From Bradyrhizobium sp. SZCCT0231 (lineage in GTDB: Bacteria > Pseudomonadota > Alphaproteobacteria > Rhizobiales > Xanthobacteraceae): DNA of 64,000 bases. Positions 27,007-34,873 of the stretch are shown here, piece by piece; within the stretch, counting starts at the first letter, position 1, and each line of letters opens with the position of its first letter. The translations under genes were made by a program, and so were the position numbers. Below the pieces are notes generated by a model. That model saw only the letters and a list, made by a program, of their open reading frames with translations, was not told the DNA's origin and ran no database searches. The DNA is taken from contig NZ_JAFCKP010000007.1 in the NCBI RefSeq assembly GCF_018130245.1, positions 1 through 64,000 on the forward strand, read 5' to 3'.

Positions 27007-27059
27007 GGTGGGCACGGCGCGCGAAGAGCGCGCCTTTGCCCACCCTACGGAATCTCGCT
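27007..27059. repeat. REP-type element, left copy flanking RayT
   Basis: A 53-base element identical base for base to 27637-27689, in the same orientation. It is itself palindromic: GGTGGGCACGGCGCGC at one end, GCGCGCCTTTGCCCACC at the other. Confidence 0.85.
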
Positions 27060-27081
27060 AGTCTATCCCAAACGCAGCTAT

Positions 27082-27111
27082 CGTAGGGTGGGCAAAGCGA
27101 AGCGTGCCCAC
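27082..27111. repeat. REP-type element, inverted relative to the flanking pair
   Basis: CGTAGGGTGGGCAAAG and CGTGCCCAC form a shorter hairpin of the same family, opposite in orientation to the 53-base copies and just before the transposase gene. Confidence 0.75.
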
Positions 27112-27134
27112 GTCTTTGCCCGAGGGGATCGCAA

Positions 27135-27635
27135 GTGTCTCGATATCGGCGCGCACGAGGCAGCACGTTCTTCTTCACAGTCGTGCTCGCCGATCGTTCA
27201 AGCACTTTGCTCGTGGATCATGTTGATCGCCTGAGGCGAATTTGTCGGACTGTCCAGCAACGCCGCCCGTTCGAAACGGTCGCGATCTGTATCCTGCCCG
27301 ACCATCTCCATGCCATTTGGTCGCTTCCGGACCACGACGTCAATTTTTCGTCGCGGTGGAATTTGATCAAAGGCGGCTTTTCGCGCGGCATAGAACCGCA
27401 GGAACGCTCGGCAAGCAAGCTGCTCAAGCGTGAAAAGGGAATTTGGCAACGTCGCTATTGGGAGCACGCCATTCGCGATGACGCGGACCTGGAGCGACAT
27501 GTTGATTACATTCATTTCAATCCGGTGAAGCACGGCCTCGTCAAGCGCGTGCGCGATTGGTCTTTCGGCCAGGGTATCCTTCCCCTGGATTGGGGAGGGG
27601 ATATGCGGGACGTCTCGGGCCAGTTTGGCGAATGA
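27135..27635 (+). CDS. REP-associated tyrosine transposase (RayT, Y1/IS200-like)
   Basis: A 166-residue member of the REP-associated tyrosine transposase family, single-strand DNA nucleases of the HUH/Y1 class. The HUH-type motif appears as VAICILPDHLHAIWSLP (about 48-64). The catalytic tyrosine region is RYWEHAIRDDADLERHVDYIHFNPVKHGLV (about 115-143, given here as the family landmark), with Tyr near 130. It is flanked by 53-base perfect repeats of a REP-like element, the expected partner sequence. It is probably domesticated rather than freely mobile: single copy here, no IS ends seen. Confidence 0.92.
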   Translation: MSRYRRARGSTFFFTVVLADRSSTLLVDHVDRLRRICRTVQQRRPFETVAICILPDHLHAIWSLPDHDVNFSSRWNLIKGGFSRGIEPQERSASKLLKREKGIWQRRYWEHAIRDDADLERHVDYIHFNPVKHGLVKRVRDWSFGQGILPLDWGGDMRDVSGQFGE

Positions 27636-27636
27636 T

Positions 27637-27689
27637 GGTGGGCACGGCGCGCGAAGAGCGCGCCTTTGCCCACCCTACGGAATCTCGCT
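27637..27689. repeat. REP-type element, right copy flanking RayT
   Basis: Identical over 53 bases to 27007-27059 and in the same orientation, starting two bases after the transposase stop codon. Confidence 0.85.
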
Positions 27690-27715
27690 GTCGTGGTCCG
27701 CTCACCCGATTGTTG

Positions 27716-27897
27716 TCGTCCCGGACAAGCGCGCCCCAAGCGCGCGCCGATCCGGGACCCATAGCCACAGGCAGGTGTGGCTACGGGGACTCGGAGTGAC
27801 CTGCTTCGGGCAACAAGAACGTCCTGTGGTTATGGATCCCGGATCTGCGCTGACGCTTGTCCGGGATGACCGCTCGTAGGGTGCCCACCATCTCGCT
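27716..27897. repeat. larger imperfect palindromic intergenic repeat with degenerate REP end
   Basis: Inverted arms (GTCCCGGACAAGCG near 27719, CGCTTGTCCGGGATGAC near 27855) enclose about 110 bases with further internal pairing. It ends in a degenerate REP core, GTAGGGTGCCCACCATCTCG. Similar sequence lies at about 46.5-46.7 kb. No coding potential is evident. Confidence 0.6.
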
Positions 27898-28153
27898 ACG
27901 ACACCTTCACGCCATCGATCGAGACGATGCGTAGGCTCGGCTTCAGCGTCCCCTCCAATTGCGTCTTCAATTCGTGAACGCGAGGATCCTTCGACCGCGC
28001 CGCACACACGACATATTGATGGACGGATTGCGCCAGTGCGCGCCGCGCTTCCGGCGTTCGCGTCAATTCGGGCGTTGAAAGCCGCAACACGATCGCTGCG
28101 AGATTCACCAGCATCTCGTCCAGGGCGACGTCGATGGTCCCAAGATTGCGCAT
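27896..28153 (-). CDS. hypothetical protein, 85 aa
   Basis: A small protein starting at ATG 28153 (MRNLGTIDVALDEMLVNLAAIVLRLS) with AGGGAG about 7 bases upstream. It is predicted largely helical with a basic centre (TRTPEARRALAQSVHQYVVC) and no signal peptide. No family recognised. The 3' end abuts a REP-derived repeat. Confidence 0.6.
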   Translation of the reverse strand: MRNLGTIDVALDEMLVNLAAIVLRLSTPELTRTPEARRALAQSVHQYVVCAARSKDPRVHELKTQLEGTLKPSLRIVSIDGVKVS

Positions 28154-28260
28154 CACCTACTCCCTGGGAGGGCAACGGCGGCTCCGCGTCGGCGTTCCTG
28201 ACCACTCTGGACATGGCTAACGCTTGGTAAACGACTTGTCCCTGCCGGTCGCCACGTTAG

Positions 28261-28581
28261 GCTGGCGAAACAGTCGGCAATTGCGGCGCGCAGCGCATCG
28301 CGAGCTTCCCCGACGTGCCGACATTCCAGGAGCTCGGCTACAAGGATGTCGAGATGTACATCTGGGCCGGGCTGTTTGCACAGAGTTCTCTTCCTGCGCC
28401 GATCGTGACCCGCCTGCGCGAGGCGATGGCGCAGGTGATGACGAGTCCTGACGTCCTCAAGGCGTTCGCGACCTCGGGCAGTCTCGTCGCCTATCAGGAC
28501 GCGCCGGCCTTCGCCCAGTTCATCGCCGCCGACAGCGCGCGTCTGATCGCGGCGCTGCAGAAGATCGGCAAGTTGGAGTAG
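28261..28581 (+). pseudogene. C-terminal remnant of a Bug/TctC-type tripartite tricarboxylate receptor
   Basis: Reading from just after a stop at 28258, the frame gives GAQRIASFPDVPTFQELGYKD and then WAGLFAQSSLPAPIVTRLREAM. This is the conserved C-terminal third of Bug-family periplasmic solute receptors (about 320 residues when complete). Only about 105 residues remain, with no signal peptide, no start and no upstream two-thirds. The rest must have been deleted, possibly with the repeat-rich stretch just upstream. Confidence 0.8.
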
Positions 28582-28677
28582 GTTCCGGCCCTGCCTTCAC
28601 GTTTTGTTGTTGGTTCAGAACCTGCCCGCGTCTCATTGTTTGATGAGAATTCGAGCGGCTCGGGAAGGAATTGAAAG

Positions 28678-29025
28678 ATGCGAACAGAGCGGATTGCGCT
28701 GGGTATGGCGCTTGCGATTGGAGGCATCGTCGCCCACAGCGCTGCCTCCGCCCAGGAATATCGCGGGACCATGGAACAGCAGATGGCCTGCACGCCGGAT
28801 GTGTGGCGACTGTGCAGCGACCAGATTCCGGATGTGAACCGTATCGTGGCCTGCTTGCAACAGAACACGCCACAGCTATCGAGCGGGTGTCGCGCGGTGT
28901 TCCAGTCGAACAACCAGGCGCAGCCGCCGCAGCCGGTGCCGCGCAATCGCCTCACGCCCCAGCCGCGCTACAACACCGCGCCGCCGGCCCCGCCGCGGCC
29001 TTATCCTTATGACGAGGATGACTAG
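28678..29025 (+). CDS. small periplasmic cysteine-containing protein, 115 aa
   Basis: A 115-residue protein with a clear Sec signal peptide (about 1-25, ending SAASA-QE). The mature core has four cysteines in the spacing CTPDVWRLCSD...VACLQQ...SSGCRAVF, which resembles a single cysteine-rich GLG1-type repeat. A Pro-rich tail ends PYPYDEDD. GGAAGGAATTG precedes the ATG. Function unknown; two disulfides in the periplasm are likely. Confidence 0.8.
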   Translation: MRTERIALGMALAIGGIVAHSAASAQEYRGTMEQQMACTPDVWRLCSDQIPDVNRIVACLQQNTPQLSSGCRAVFQSNNQAQPPQPVPRNRLTPQPRYNTAPPAPPRPYPYDEDD

Positions 29026-29031
29026 TCTCGC

Positions 29032-29499
29032 TCAGGGCCGATGCTCGCACACATCGACCCATTCGGCGGCGACCAGCTCGGCCAGCCGGTCGGGCGCAAT
29101 GCGCACGGCGCTGTGGGTCGAGCCCGCGGCGGGCACCACCACGTCGAATGCCTTCAGCGAGACGTCGCAGTAGATCGGCAGCGGCGATTTCAGCCCGAAC
29201 GGACAGACGCCGCCGACCTCGTGCCCGGTGATGTCGGCGACTTCCTCCAGGCCCAGCATCTTGGGCTTGCCGCCGAACTGCGCCTTCACCTTCTTGTTGT
29301 CCATGCGCGAGGTGCCGGCGGCGACGATCAGGATCACGCGCTCGCCGATCCGCAACGACAGCGTCTTGGCGATCCGTCCCGGCTCGACGCCATAGGCTTC
29401 GGCCGCCAGCGCCACGGTCGCGGAGCTGATCGGGGATTCGATGACGGAGATGTCGGGGGCTTTCTCGGCGAAGAAGGCGCGAACGGATTCCAGGCTCAT
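29032..29499 (-). CDS. YbaK/EbsC family (prolyl-tRNA editing-like) protein
   Basis: A 155-residue protein of the YbaK/EbsC fold, whose members remove misacylated amino acids (Cys- or Ala-tRNA-Pro) in trans. Family features include RIAKTLSLRIGERVILIVAAGTSRMDNKKVKAQFG (about 42-76, with the conserved Lys in IAKT) and the loop ITGHEVGGVCPFGLK (about 90-104). Length is typical of free-standing editing domains. Which mischarged tRNA it clears cannot be read. It converges with the small cysteine-containing protein gene. Confidence 0.92.
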   Translation of the reverse strand: MSLESVRAFFAEKAPDISVIESPISSATVALAAEAYGVEPGRIAKTLSLRIGERVILIVAAGTSRMDNKKVKAQFGGKPKMLGLEEVADITGHEVGGVCPFGLKSPLPIYCDVSLKAFDVVVPAAGSTHSAVRIAPDRLAELVAAEWVDVCEHRP

Positions 29500-29541
29500 T
29501 CCGGGCAGCTCATTCCAATCTCACGGGCGGGCGGCGACCTC

Positions 29542-30273
29542 TTAAGCGATTCTCGGCAGCTCGGAGAGTGCGCGGATACGATGATCCGGCGCAAAGCCGA
29601 GCTCGTCCATCTGGGTGCGGATCGCCCTAAACATGGTGAGCGGTGCCACGAGTTCGTTCTCGACGCAAGCCAGCGCCATCGCTTCGGGCGTCACCCGCTC
29701 GATCCAGGCAACCTTCAATCCGAACGATTTTGCCCCGGCGGCGTCCCAGGGATTGGAGGAGACGAACAGAACCTCATCCGGCCCGGTGCCGAGCACCTCG
29801 CCGATCAGCTCATAAGCCTGCGGGCTCGGCTTGAAGATCTTCTTCGCATCGACGCTGATGGTGGCATCGAGCAGGGTATCGAGGCCGGAATTGCGCACCA
29901 GCGCGTTGAGCATGTCCGGGCTGCCATTGGAGAGGATGGCGAGCTTGCGCGGCCTCAAGGCTGCAAGCGAGCTTGTTGCATCCGGATAGAGATCGAGATG
30001 CAGATACTTTTCGATCACGCGCTCGAATGCGCCGCTGTCATAGGCGAGCCCGAGCACGCGCAGCGTATAAGCGAGTGAATCGCGCGTGATCGTGTCAAAA
30101 TCCTGGTAGCGCTGCATCAGCGAGCGCAGCCAGGTGTATTCGAGCTGCTTGATGCGCCAGACCTGCGTGATGATCTCGCCATAGCCCGGAAATGCATCCT
30201 CGGTGACGTCAGCGACCGACTGGATGTCGTAGAGCGTCCCGTAGGCATCGAAGACGACGGCTTTGATGCTCAT
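29542..30273 (-). CDS. haloacid dehalogenase, type II
   Basis: A 243-residue HAD-superfamily hydrolase matching L-2-haloacid dehalogenases, which release halide from 2-haloalkanoic acids. The nucleophile Asp9 is in VVFDAYGTLYD. WRIKQLEYTWLRSLM carries the halide-binding Arg region typical of true dehalogenases. LSNGSPDML, KIFKPSPQAYEL (Lys) and FVSSNPWDAAGAKSFGL complete the active site. All expected catalytic residues are present. Start at ATG 30273. No obvious operon partner. Confidence 0.92.
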   Translation of the reverse strand: MSIKAVVFDAYGTLYDIQSVADVTEDAFPGYGEIITQVWRIKQLEYTWLRSLMQRYQDFDTITRDSLAYTLRVLGLAYDSGAFERVIEKYLHLDLYPDATSSLAALRPRKLAILSNGSPDMLNALVRNSGLDTLLDATISVDAKKIFKPSPQAYELIGEVLGTGPDEVLFVSSNPWDAAGAKSFGLKVAWIERVTPEAMALACVENELVAPLTMFRAIRTQMDELGFAPDHRIRALSELPRIA

Positions 30274-30422
30274 GGGCTGTCCTTCCAGGCCGTTGTGGTC
30301 GCGAGAACTCCGATTGGGGAGTGCGCATCATCGTCAGCTTACCAAGGCCCAGCCGAAGTTTGCCACTGCAAGTGTGATCGGCGGCTTGTGACCCGATCCA
30401 GACTTTAGGCGATGCTCTGAAA

Positions 30423-30584
30423 CTACGTTCCTGACCCCGTATGACCATCAGGAGGACCACCAAATTGGTCCCAGTTGTCGCTGTTATTTCTGTCGGGCCT
30501 CACCTTGGTACCCTGCCGAAAGGCAAAGGCGATAAATCCCACAATCGCGAAGAGGGCAAGCAGAGGCAAAAGCCAACTTGGCAT
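30423..30584 (-). CDS. small membrane protein, 53 aa
   Basis: A short frame opens at ATG 30584 with MPSWLLPLLALFAIVG and continues FIAFAFRQGTKV, giving one transmembrane helix (about 4-22). A polar tail containing NNSDNWDQFGGPPDG follows, ending at TAG 30423. The N-in single helix with a basic stop-transfer (RQGTKVRPDR) looks designed rather than random. The ribosome-binding site is weak. Function unknown. Confidence 0.6.
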   Translation of the reverse strand: MPSWLLPLLALFAIVGFIAFAFRQGTKVRPDRNNSDNWDQFGGPPDGHTGSGT

Positions 30585-30784
30585 GATCTAATCCGCTATC
30601 TCGAATCCCCTTCAGTTGGGGCCGTCTGAATGTATCACGGTCAAAGAGGAGACGTCGCCAATTGGCCCGTTCGAGACATCCAGCGATATCCGCTCTGTGG
30701 CCGCTATCGGGGGAAAGCAGAAGTCCCCCGGCGCGCGCAATTTTGGGCGCAGACTGGCACGGCTATCCAGTTGCCGCGGGTCGG

Positions 30785-33283
30785 TTACCGGCTTCTCGCA
30801 CGAGCGTTCGTGCGCCATCGCTCGGGGAGGCTCTGCGGCGAGGCGGCCGGTTTCCACTGCAGGGACACGACCCAGTTGTCGAAGACCGTGTTGAAGCTCC
30901 CGGACTGGTACGAGAAGTTCTCGCCCGCCGGCCAAAAGTCGCCGGCATCGGCTGCGTAGGTAAAGAGCGTCCAGGTATGGGGCTTCTCCCAGAACGCGTT
31001 GCCGCCGTCCGGGTCCCCGTCGAGGGCGCTGAAGTCGAGGAAGAGCCAGAGAGGTGCATTCTTGGTGCCGAGGTTCGTATCCGGCGAGTTGAACTGCAAC
31101 GCGTTCCAGTAGATCCCAGGTCCGGCTCCGGGATCAGCATCGTCTACGAGCTTTTGCAGCCGCCAATAGAAGCTCGCGTCGCCGGTCATAGTGGTTTCGC
31201 CGGTGAACGTGATCAGGCCAGCCTGCGGGCCTGACTGGATGATGCCGCTAATGGAGGTGGTCCCGCTGATTGTTCCGCTCCCTTGTAGTATGCCGCCGGG
31301 AGCAGGCGAATCGGTGCCGGTCGCTGCAATGGTGACCGGGCCCGAGACCGTCCCGCCGTTCATGAACAGTGTGCCCCACTCGTCGACAACAACCGCGCCG
31401 GTCACCGTGCCGGCGACCTCCAGCGTCGCCGCGTAGGATACCAGCACCTCGCCGGCACCCGTTGCTGATCCACCGGTACCGCCGGCAATCAGCGTACCCC
31501 CATTGACCCTGATCAGACCGGAAAGCGTGCCGCTGCTGTCTGCACTCAGGGTCAGCGTGCCGGGACCGAAGATCGTCAGGCCCGCCGATCCCTCGATGGC
31601 GGCTGCGATCTGCGAACTACCGCCGGTAGCATTGGTGTAGATCAGGCCTTCTGCCGCGCCGAACGAAAGGCTCGCAGTAGCGATGCTGCCGCCATTCATG
31701 ATGAGGCCCGCGGCGTCGCCGCTCGCCTGGCTTCCGACCAGAATGCTCGCATCGCCGCCCGTAATCGCCCCGCCGTTCACTTCGAGCGCCGCCACCTGCG
31801 GCACACCGCCGCTCTCGACCGCCTGGCTGTCGACGACCTCGTAGACGGCATCGGCCGGAACGTCGTTGATGCTGACATCCGTCGACGACACGGTCGCCGC
31901 GCTCGCGAAGCCCTCGGAGGGCGAATAGGTCAGGAACTTGCCCGAGCTGGCCGCGTCGTCATCCTCTCCGAGAATGTAGGGAGCGACGATCCCGTTCGTG
32001 ACGATGGGCAGGTTTGCTCCCGTTCCTGCCACGAACACCTGTTGCGTCAGCCCAAGCTGGGCCATGCCGCCGCCCGGCACGATGACAAGAGTTCCGCCGG
32101 AGTTGCGGACAATGTTCGTCAGGGTACCGTCGTCATTGCCCCCGATTACGACGCGATAGTTGCCGCTTCCGGAGAGCTGCAAGCCGCCTCCCGTGGAGCC
32201 GATGACGAACGTCGCCAGAGATCCCGAGGCGATCTGCACATCGACCGTCGCGCCGTCCGAACGAAGCTCGAGTATTCCGCCGTTCGTCACCGTCACCCTG
32301 AAGCTGCCAAATGGCGTGCCGGATGTCCGGGTACTTGCCAGCGTCCCAGCGCCTACGGTGTTGTATCCTATCAGCTGGTTCGTGTTGGTGAGCAGGAGCG
32401 TGCCTTCGCCGTATTTTTGGAGGCCGCCCAGCCCGGAGATCGGCGCGACGACGGTCAGCGTGCCGCCGTTCGTGTTGATGACCTTAGGCTGGTTGATCGT
32501 CCAAGTGCTGGGTTCATATCCGGATGTCGAGGGCAGCGCCGACGGCGAGATCGCCCAAGCTTGCCCCTGCCAGAGCACGGCGTAGACGCCCCACCCGGTG
32601 AGCGCGTCGGTGACGACCTGGCTGTAGTCTTCGGAGGGTAGCGGCAGATTTTCCAGCGTCCATCCGCTGGGCATCTGCGCGATCTGGACGGTCTGCGGAT
32701 TGCTGGACGGGAGGTTGGGTACGTTCTCGAACGAGGCGGGGAAAGCGTTGTTGATGGTGATCGTGCCGCCCGTCAGGTTCACCGTGAGCGGCGCGAGGAC
32801 ATGGCCGCCGTTATTTTCCATGTATCCCTTCGTCGTCTGGGAAACGGAATACCAGCCAACCGCGAAATTGGCCAAGACGATCGTCTGCGGACTCTCGGAC
32901 ACGTTCGGGGCCAATTGATCGGCGAGCCACGCGAGGTCCGGATTAGAAGTGCTCGTCAAATTATAGAGATCAGGCCCGATTCCGCAGGCCGACAGATAGT
33001 CGGCCATCCCGCTCGTCATGCCGTCCACGAAGCTGCCGCTCTCGCTCGACGTCTGCATCAAGCCCGCGACCACCCTTTCCAGGTTGATCGCCACGGGGTC
33101 GTCCTCGCCGTTGTAGACCACAGGAGCAACCTGCGTGAAGCCGTTTGCCGACAGCCAGTAAAGGCCCATGACCATCGACGTCGGGCCGCAATAGGCTTCA
33201 CCGTCCCCCGGCAGGCTCTGCCCGAAGGGCCCGAAATCGGTCTGGATGATCGAAGGCGTGCTCTTGATGGGGTCTTTCCACAT
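30785..33283 (-). CDS. C39-like cysteine peptidase domain fused to autotransporter-type beta-helix repeats
   Basis: I use the ATG at 33283 (832 residues; AGGAG lies 12 bases upstream); a TTG at 33364 would add 27 residues. The N-terminal ~190 residues look like a papain-fold peptidase of the C39 type. The motif is EAYCGPTSMVMGLYWLSANG with Cys32, followed by NNGGHVLAPL with His161, and an Asn (about 178) in ITINNAFP where the third catalytic residue is expected. From about 270 onward there are autotransporter-associated repeats (SGLGGLQKYGEGTLLLTNTN; NGGTLIAGGTGGS). A C-terminal EKPHTWTLFTYAA domain ends the protein. There is no beta-barrel and no clear Sec signal. It is probably exported, but the route is unclear. 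Codon use seems less GC-extreme than its neighbours. Confidence 0.75.
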   Translation of the reverse strand: MWKDPIKSTPSIIQTDFGPFGQSLPGDGEAYCGPTSMVMGLYWLSANGFTQVAPVVYNGEDDPVAINLERVVAGLMQTSSESGSFVDGMTSGMADYLSACGIGPDLYNLTSTSNPDLAWLADQLAPNVSESPQTIVLANFAVGWYSVSQTTKGYMENNGGHVLAPLTVNLTGGTITINNAFPASFENVPNLPSSNPQTVQIAQMPSGWTLENLPLPSEDYSQVVTDALTGWGVYAVLWQGQAWAISPSALPSTSGYEPSTWTINQPKVINTNGGTLTVVAPISGLGGLQKYGEGTLLLTNTNQLIGYNTVGAGTLASTRTSGTPFGSFRVTVTNGGILELRSDGATVDVQIASGSLATFVIGSTGGGLQLSGSGNYRVVIGGNDDGTLTNIVRNSGGTLVIVPGGGMAQLGLTQQVFVAGTGANLPIVTNGIVAPYILGEDDDAASSGKFLTYSPSEGFASAATVSSTDVSINDVPADAVYEVVDSQAVESGGVPQVAALEVNGGAITGGDASILVGSQASGDAAGLIMNGGSIATASLSFGAAEGLIYTNATGGSSQIAAAIEGSAGLTIFGPGTLTLSADSSGTLSGLIRVNGGTLIAGGTGGSATGAGEVLVSYAATLEVAGTVTGAVVVDEWGTLFMNGGTVSGPVTIAATGTDSPAPGGILQGSGTISGTTSISGIIQSGPQAGLITFTGETTMTGDASFYWRLQKLVDDADPGAGPGIYWNALQFNSPDTNLGTKNAPLWLFLDFSALDGDPDGGNAFWEKPHTWTLFTYAADAGDFWPAGENFSYQSGSFNTVFDNWVVSLQWKPAASPQSLPERWRTNARARSR

Positions 33284-33759
33284 TGGGCTGGTCCACTCCT
33301 GTCCGACAAGGCCACGGTACGCGCTTGAGCCGCAGGTTAATGTCCCGTTAATTGCGGGACGCAACTTGTGGATACTTTAGTTAGTCGATGCTGTCTAAGA
33401 GTGTAGAGCGGAATCTTGAAAGTACGCAAGCTGGGTCTCCAGCTTGGCCGGCAGGGACGGCTTAGGAGTTCAAGCGCGGGCCGCCGAGCGGCAGCATGTT
33501 CATCGTGAGTGGCGCATATCTGCCACCAGCGGCGATGTCCTGCGGCAGGGCCTGATAACAGGTGGCGTCGCGGCCGGTCCGCGTAACGCGAACGTCTACT
33601 TCTGAGGCGTGCTGCGAATCCTGGAAGTGGCACCTTTGAGATATGGCGACCGGCTCTGAAGATGTCCGTTCATTGGGGTAGACCGGAAGTACCCGACTTA
33701 CTGCTAAAACGGCGCCTTTGACCCGAAGGAGACGTCTCGGGGGTCGATTGTGTCTGTAG
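33284..33759. other. 476-base stretch without a supported gene
   Basis: It holds the upstream region of the peptidase/beta-helix gene and what looks like gene debris. A short hairpin (GTCCCG-N7-CGGGAC, 33342-33360) lies about 60 bases before the chosen start. The minus-strand frame 33462-33785 (ending RYAPLTMNMLPLGGPRLNS) has no convincing start and may be the 3' end of a decayed small secreted protein. Confidence 0.5.
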
Positions 33760-34179
33760 TCATACTGTTCGGGGCAGGAATACAACCGACGGCTCGATCT
33801 CGATAAGGAACTCGTCCCTGGCGAGGCTCGTTACTCCGATCCAAGTTGTGCACGGTGGATTGTCACCAAATACAGCCTTGAGCGCGCGAGATATGGCGTC
33901 ACCTTGGTGCAGGTGGGTTTGCCTAATATAAATCCGTAGCGATCCCACATCATCAAGTCTGGCACCAACGGAAGCTAGGGCCGCGCTGAGATTTTCCAAA
34001 CTCTTTTCTAACTGGCGTCCAATGTCGCCAGTCCCGACGATGTTTCCATTCGAATCCCACGCGACTTGACCGGAGATGTGTATCGCGTGCCCTAAGGGCG
34101 TGGAAGTAACGGCCACCTGAGCAAAACCGAATTTCCGACTGTCAAAAAGCTCGGTTGGAATTTTCATAGACCGGGTCAT
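33760..34179 (-). CDS. RidA/YjgF family protein without the usual catalytic arginine
   Basis: A 139-residue protein of the Rid family. HISGQVAWDSNGNIVG (about 33-48) and IGRQLEKSLENLSAALASVGARLDDV match the family's core strands and helix, as does DEFLIEIEPSVVF. In RidA proper, an Arg in the P-A-R-S motif binds the imine carboxylate. Here the equivalent reads P-C-T-T, so Arg is missing and classical 2-iminopropanoate deaminase activity is unlikely. It would be an Rid subfamily of other function. No operon partner is evident. Confidence 0.88.
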   Translation of the reverse strand: MTRSMKIPTELFDSRKFGFAQVAVTSTPLGHAIHISGQVAWDSNGNIVGTGDIGRQLEKSLENLSAALASVGARLDDVGSLRIYIRQTHLHQGDAISRALKAVFGDNPPCTTWIGVTSLARDEFLIEIEPSVVFLPRTV

Positions 34180-34342
34180 TACAACTCCCTAGTTGGGTCA
34201 GATCACGGCGTTGTAGCCGACGATTCTAACCAACGCTTGCTCAGGGAGCACTTCCGTTTATGGCCGAGCCGGACTCGAGGCGAGTTGCGCCAACGCGCCG
34301 CAATCGGCGACGAAGCAGACCTCGGACGAAGAGCCGCGCAAG

Positions 34343-34789
34343 CTAGACGGTCGGCTGACGTTCTCGCCGCGTCCAGGTGGCCCGCTCGGCGAAGACCCGG
34401 CTGACCTCCGCCATGTGCTCGGTGCCCCACGTGCAGAGCGGCACGAGAGCTTGGGCGAGGCTCTGGCCCAAAGGCGTGAGGCTATAGTCCACCCGCGGCG
34501 GCACCTCCTTGTAGTCGGTCCGCTTCACGAGCCCATCGGCCTCCAGCTCCTTCAACTGCTGGATCAGCACCTTGTCGCTGACGTCGCGTATGGCGCGCCG
34601 GAGCTCGCCGTAGCGGGTCGGTCCGTCCTGGGCGACGAAGTACAGGATCAGCGGCTTCCACTTGCCCGAGACGACCCGCAAGGTCGCATCCAGGCCGCAA
34701 GTGAAGCCGGGCAGATTCGGCGTGCAACTCTGGACGGATCGTGGGGCCTGCGCCGGCGGAGAGATTGGGTCTGAACGATCTGACGACAT
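34343..34789 (-). CDS. HxlR family transcriptional regulator
   Basis: A 148-residue winged-helix regulator of the HxlR family. The conserved region starts at about 30 with CGLDATLRVVSGKWKPLILYFV, then RYGELRRAIRDVSDKVLIQQLKELEADGLVKR and VEYSLT-like VDYSLTPLGQSL. The N-terminal cysteine preceding the domain is the usual redox/electrophile-sensing position in several HxlR proteins. It is divergent from an SDR dehydrogenase gene, a typical pairing in which the regulator represses the oxidoreductase until electrophiles or quinones appear. Confidence 0.93.
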   Translation of the reverse strand: MSSDRSDPISPPAQAPRSVQSCTPNLPGFTCGLDATLRVVSGKWKPLILYFVAQDGPTRYGELRRAIRDVSDKVLIQQLKELEADGLVKRTDYKEVPPRVDYSLTPLGQSLAQALVPLCTWGTEHMAEVSRVFAERATWTRRERQPTV

Positions 34790-34795
34790 TTTTGG

Positions 34796-34835
34796 GTACT
34801 TACCAAAAGGTGCATACTTGCCGATAGGTGGGTAC
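34796..34835. promoter_or_regulatory. candidate HxlR operator
   Basis: GTACTTACC (34796-34804) and GGTGGGTAC (34827-34835) form an imperfect inverted repeat, with a related ACTTGCC between them (34816-34822). It lies between the divergent hxlR-type and SDR genes, where such operators normally sit. Confidence 0.6.
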
Positions 34836-34873
34836 GCCGCCAGCTCAGTGCAACCTCAATGAAGGAGCACATC

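Noticed and set aside
30441-30629. 62-residue plus-strand frame
   Set aside because: Opposite the better-supported 53-residue membrane protein; no helix or family feature.
33284-33500. possible type III secretion (tts) box before the peptidase/beta-helix gene
   Set aside because: No match to the known tts-box pattern on the minus strand.
33462-33785. 107-residue minus-strand frame before the RidA gene
   Set aside because: No start codon with a ribosome-binding site and no domain; at most a decayed 3' end. It also overlaps the 3' end of the RidA-like gene.
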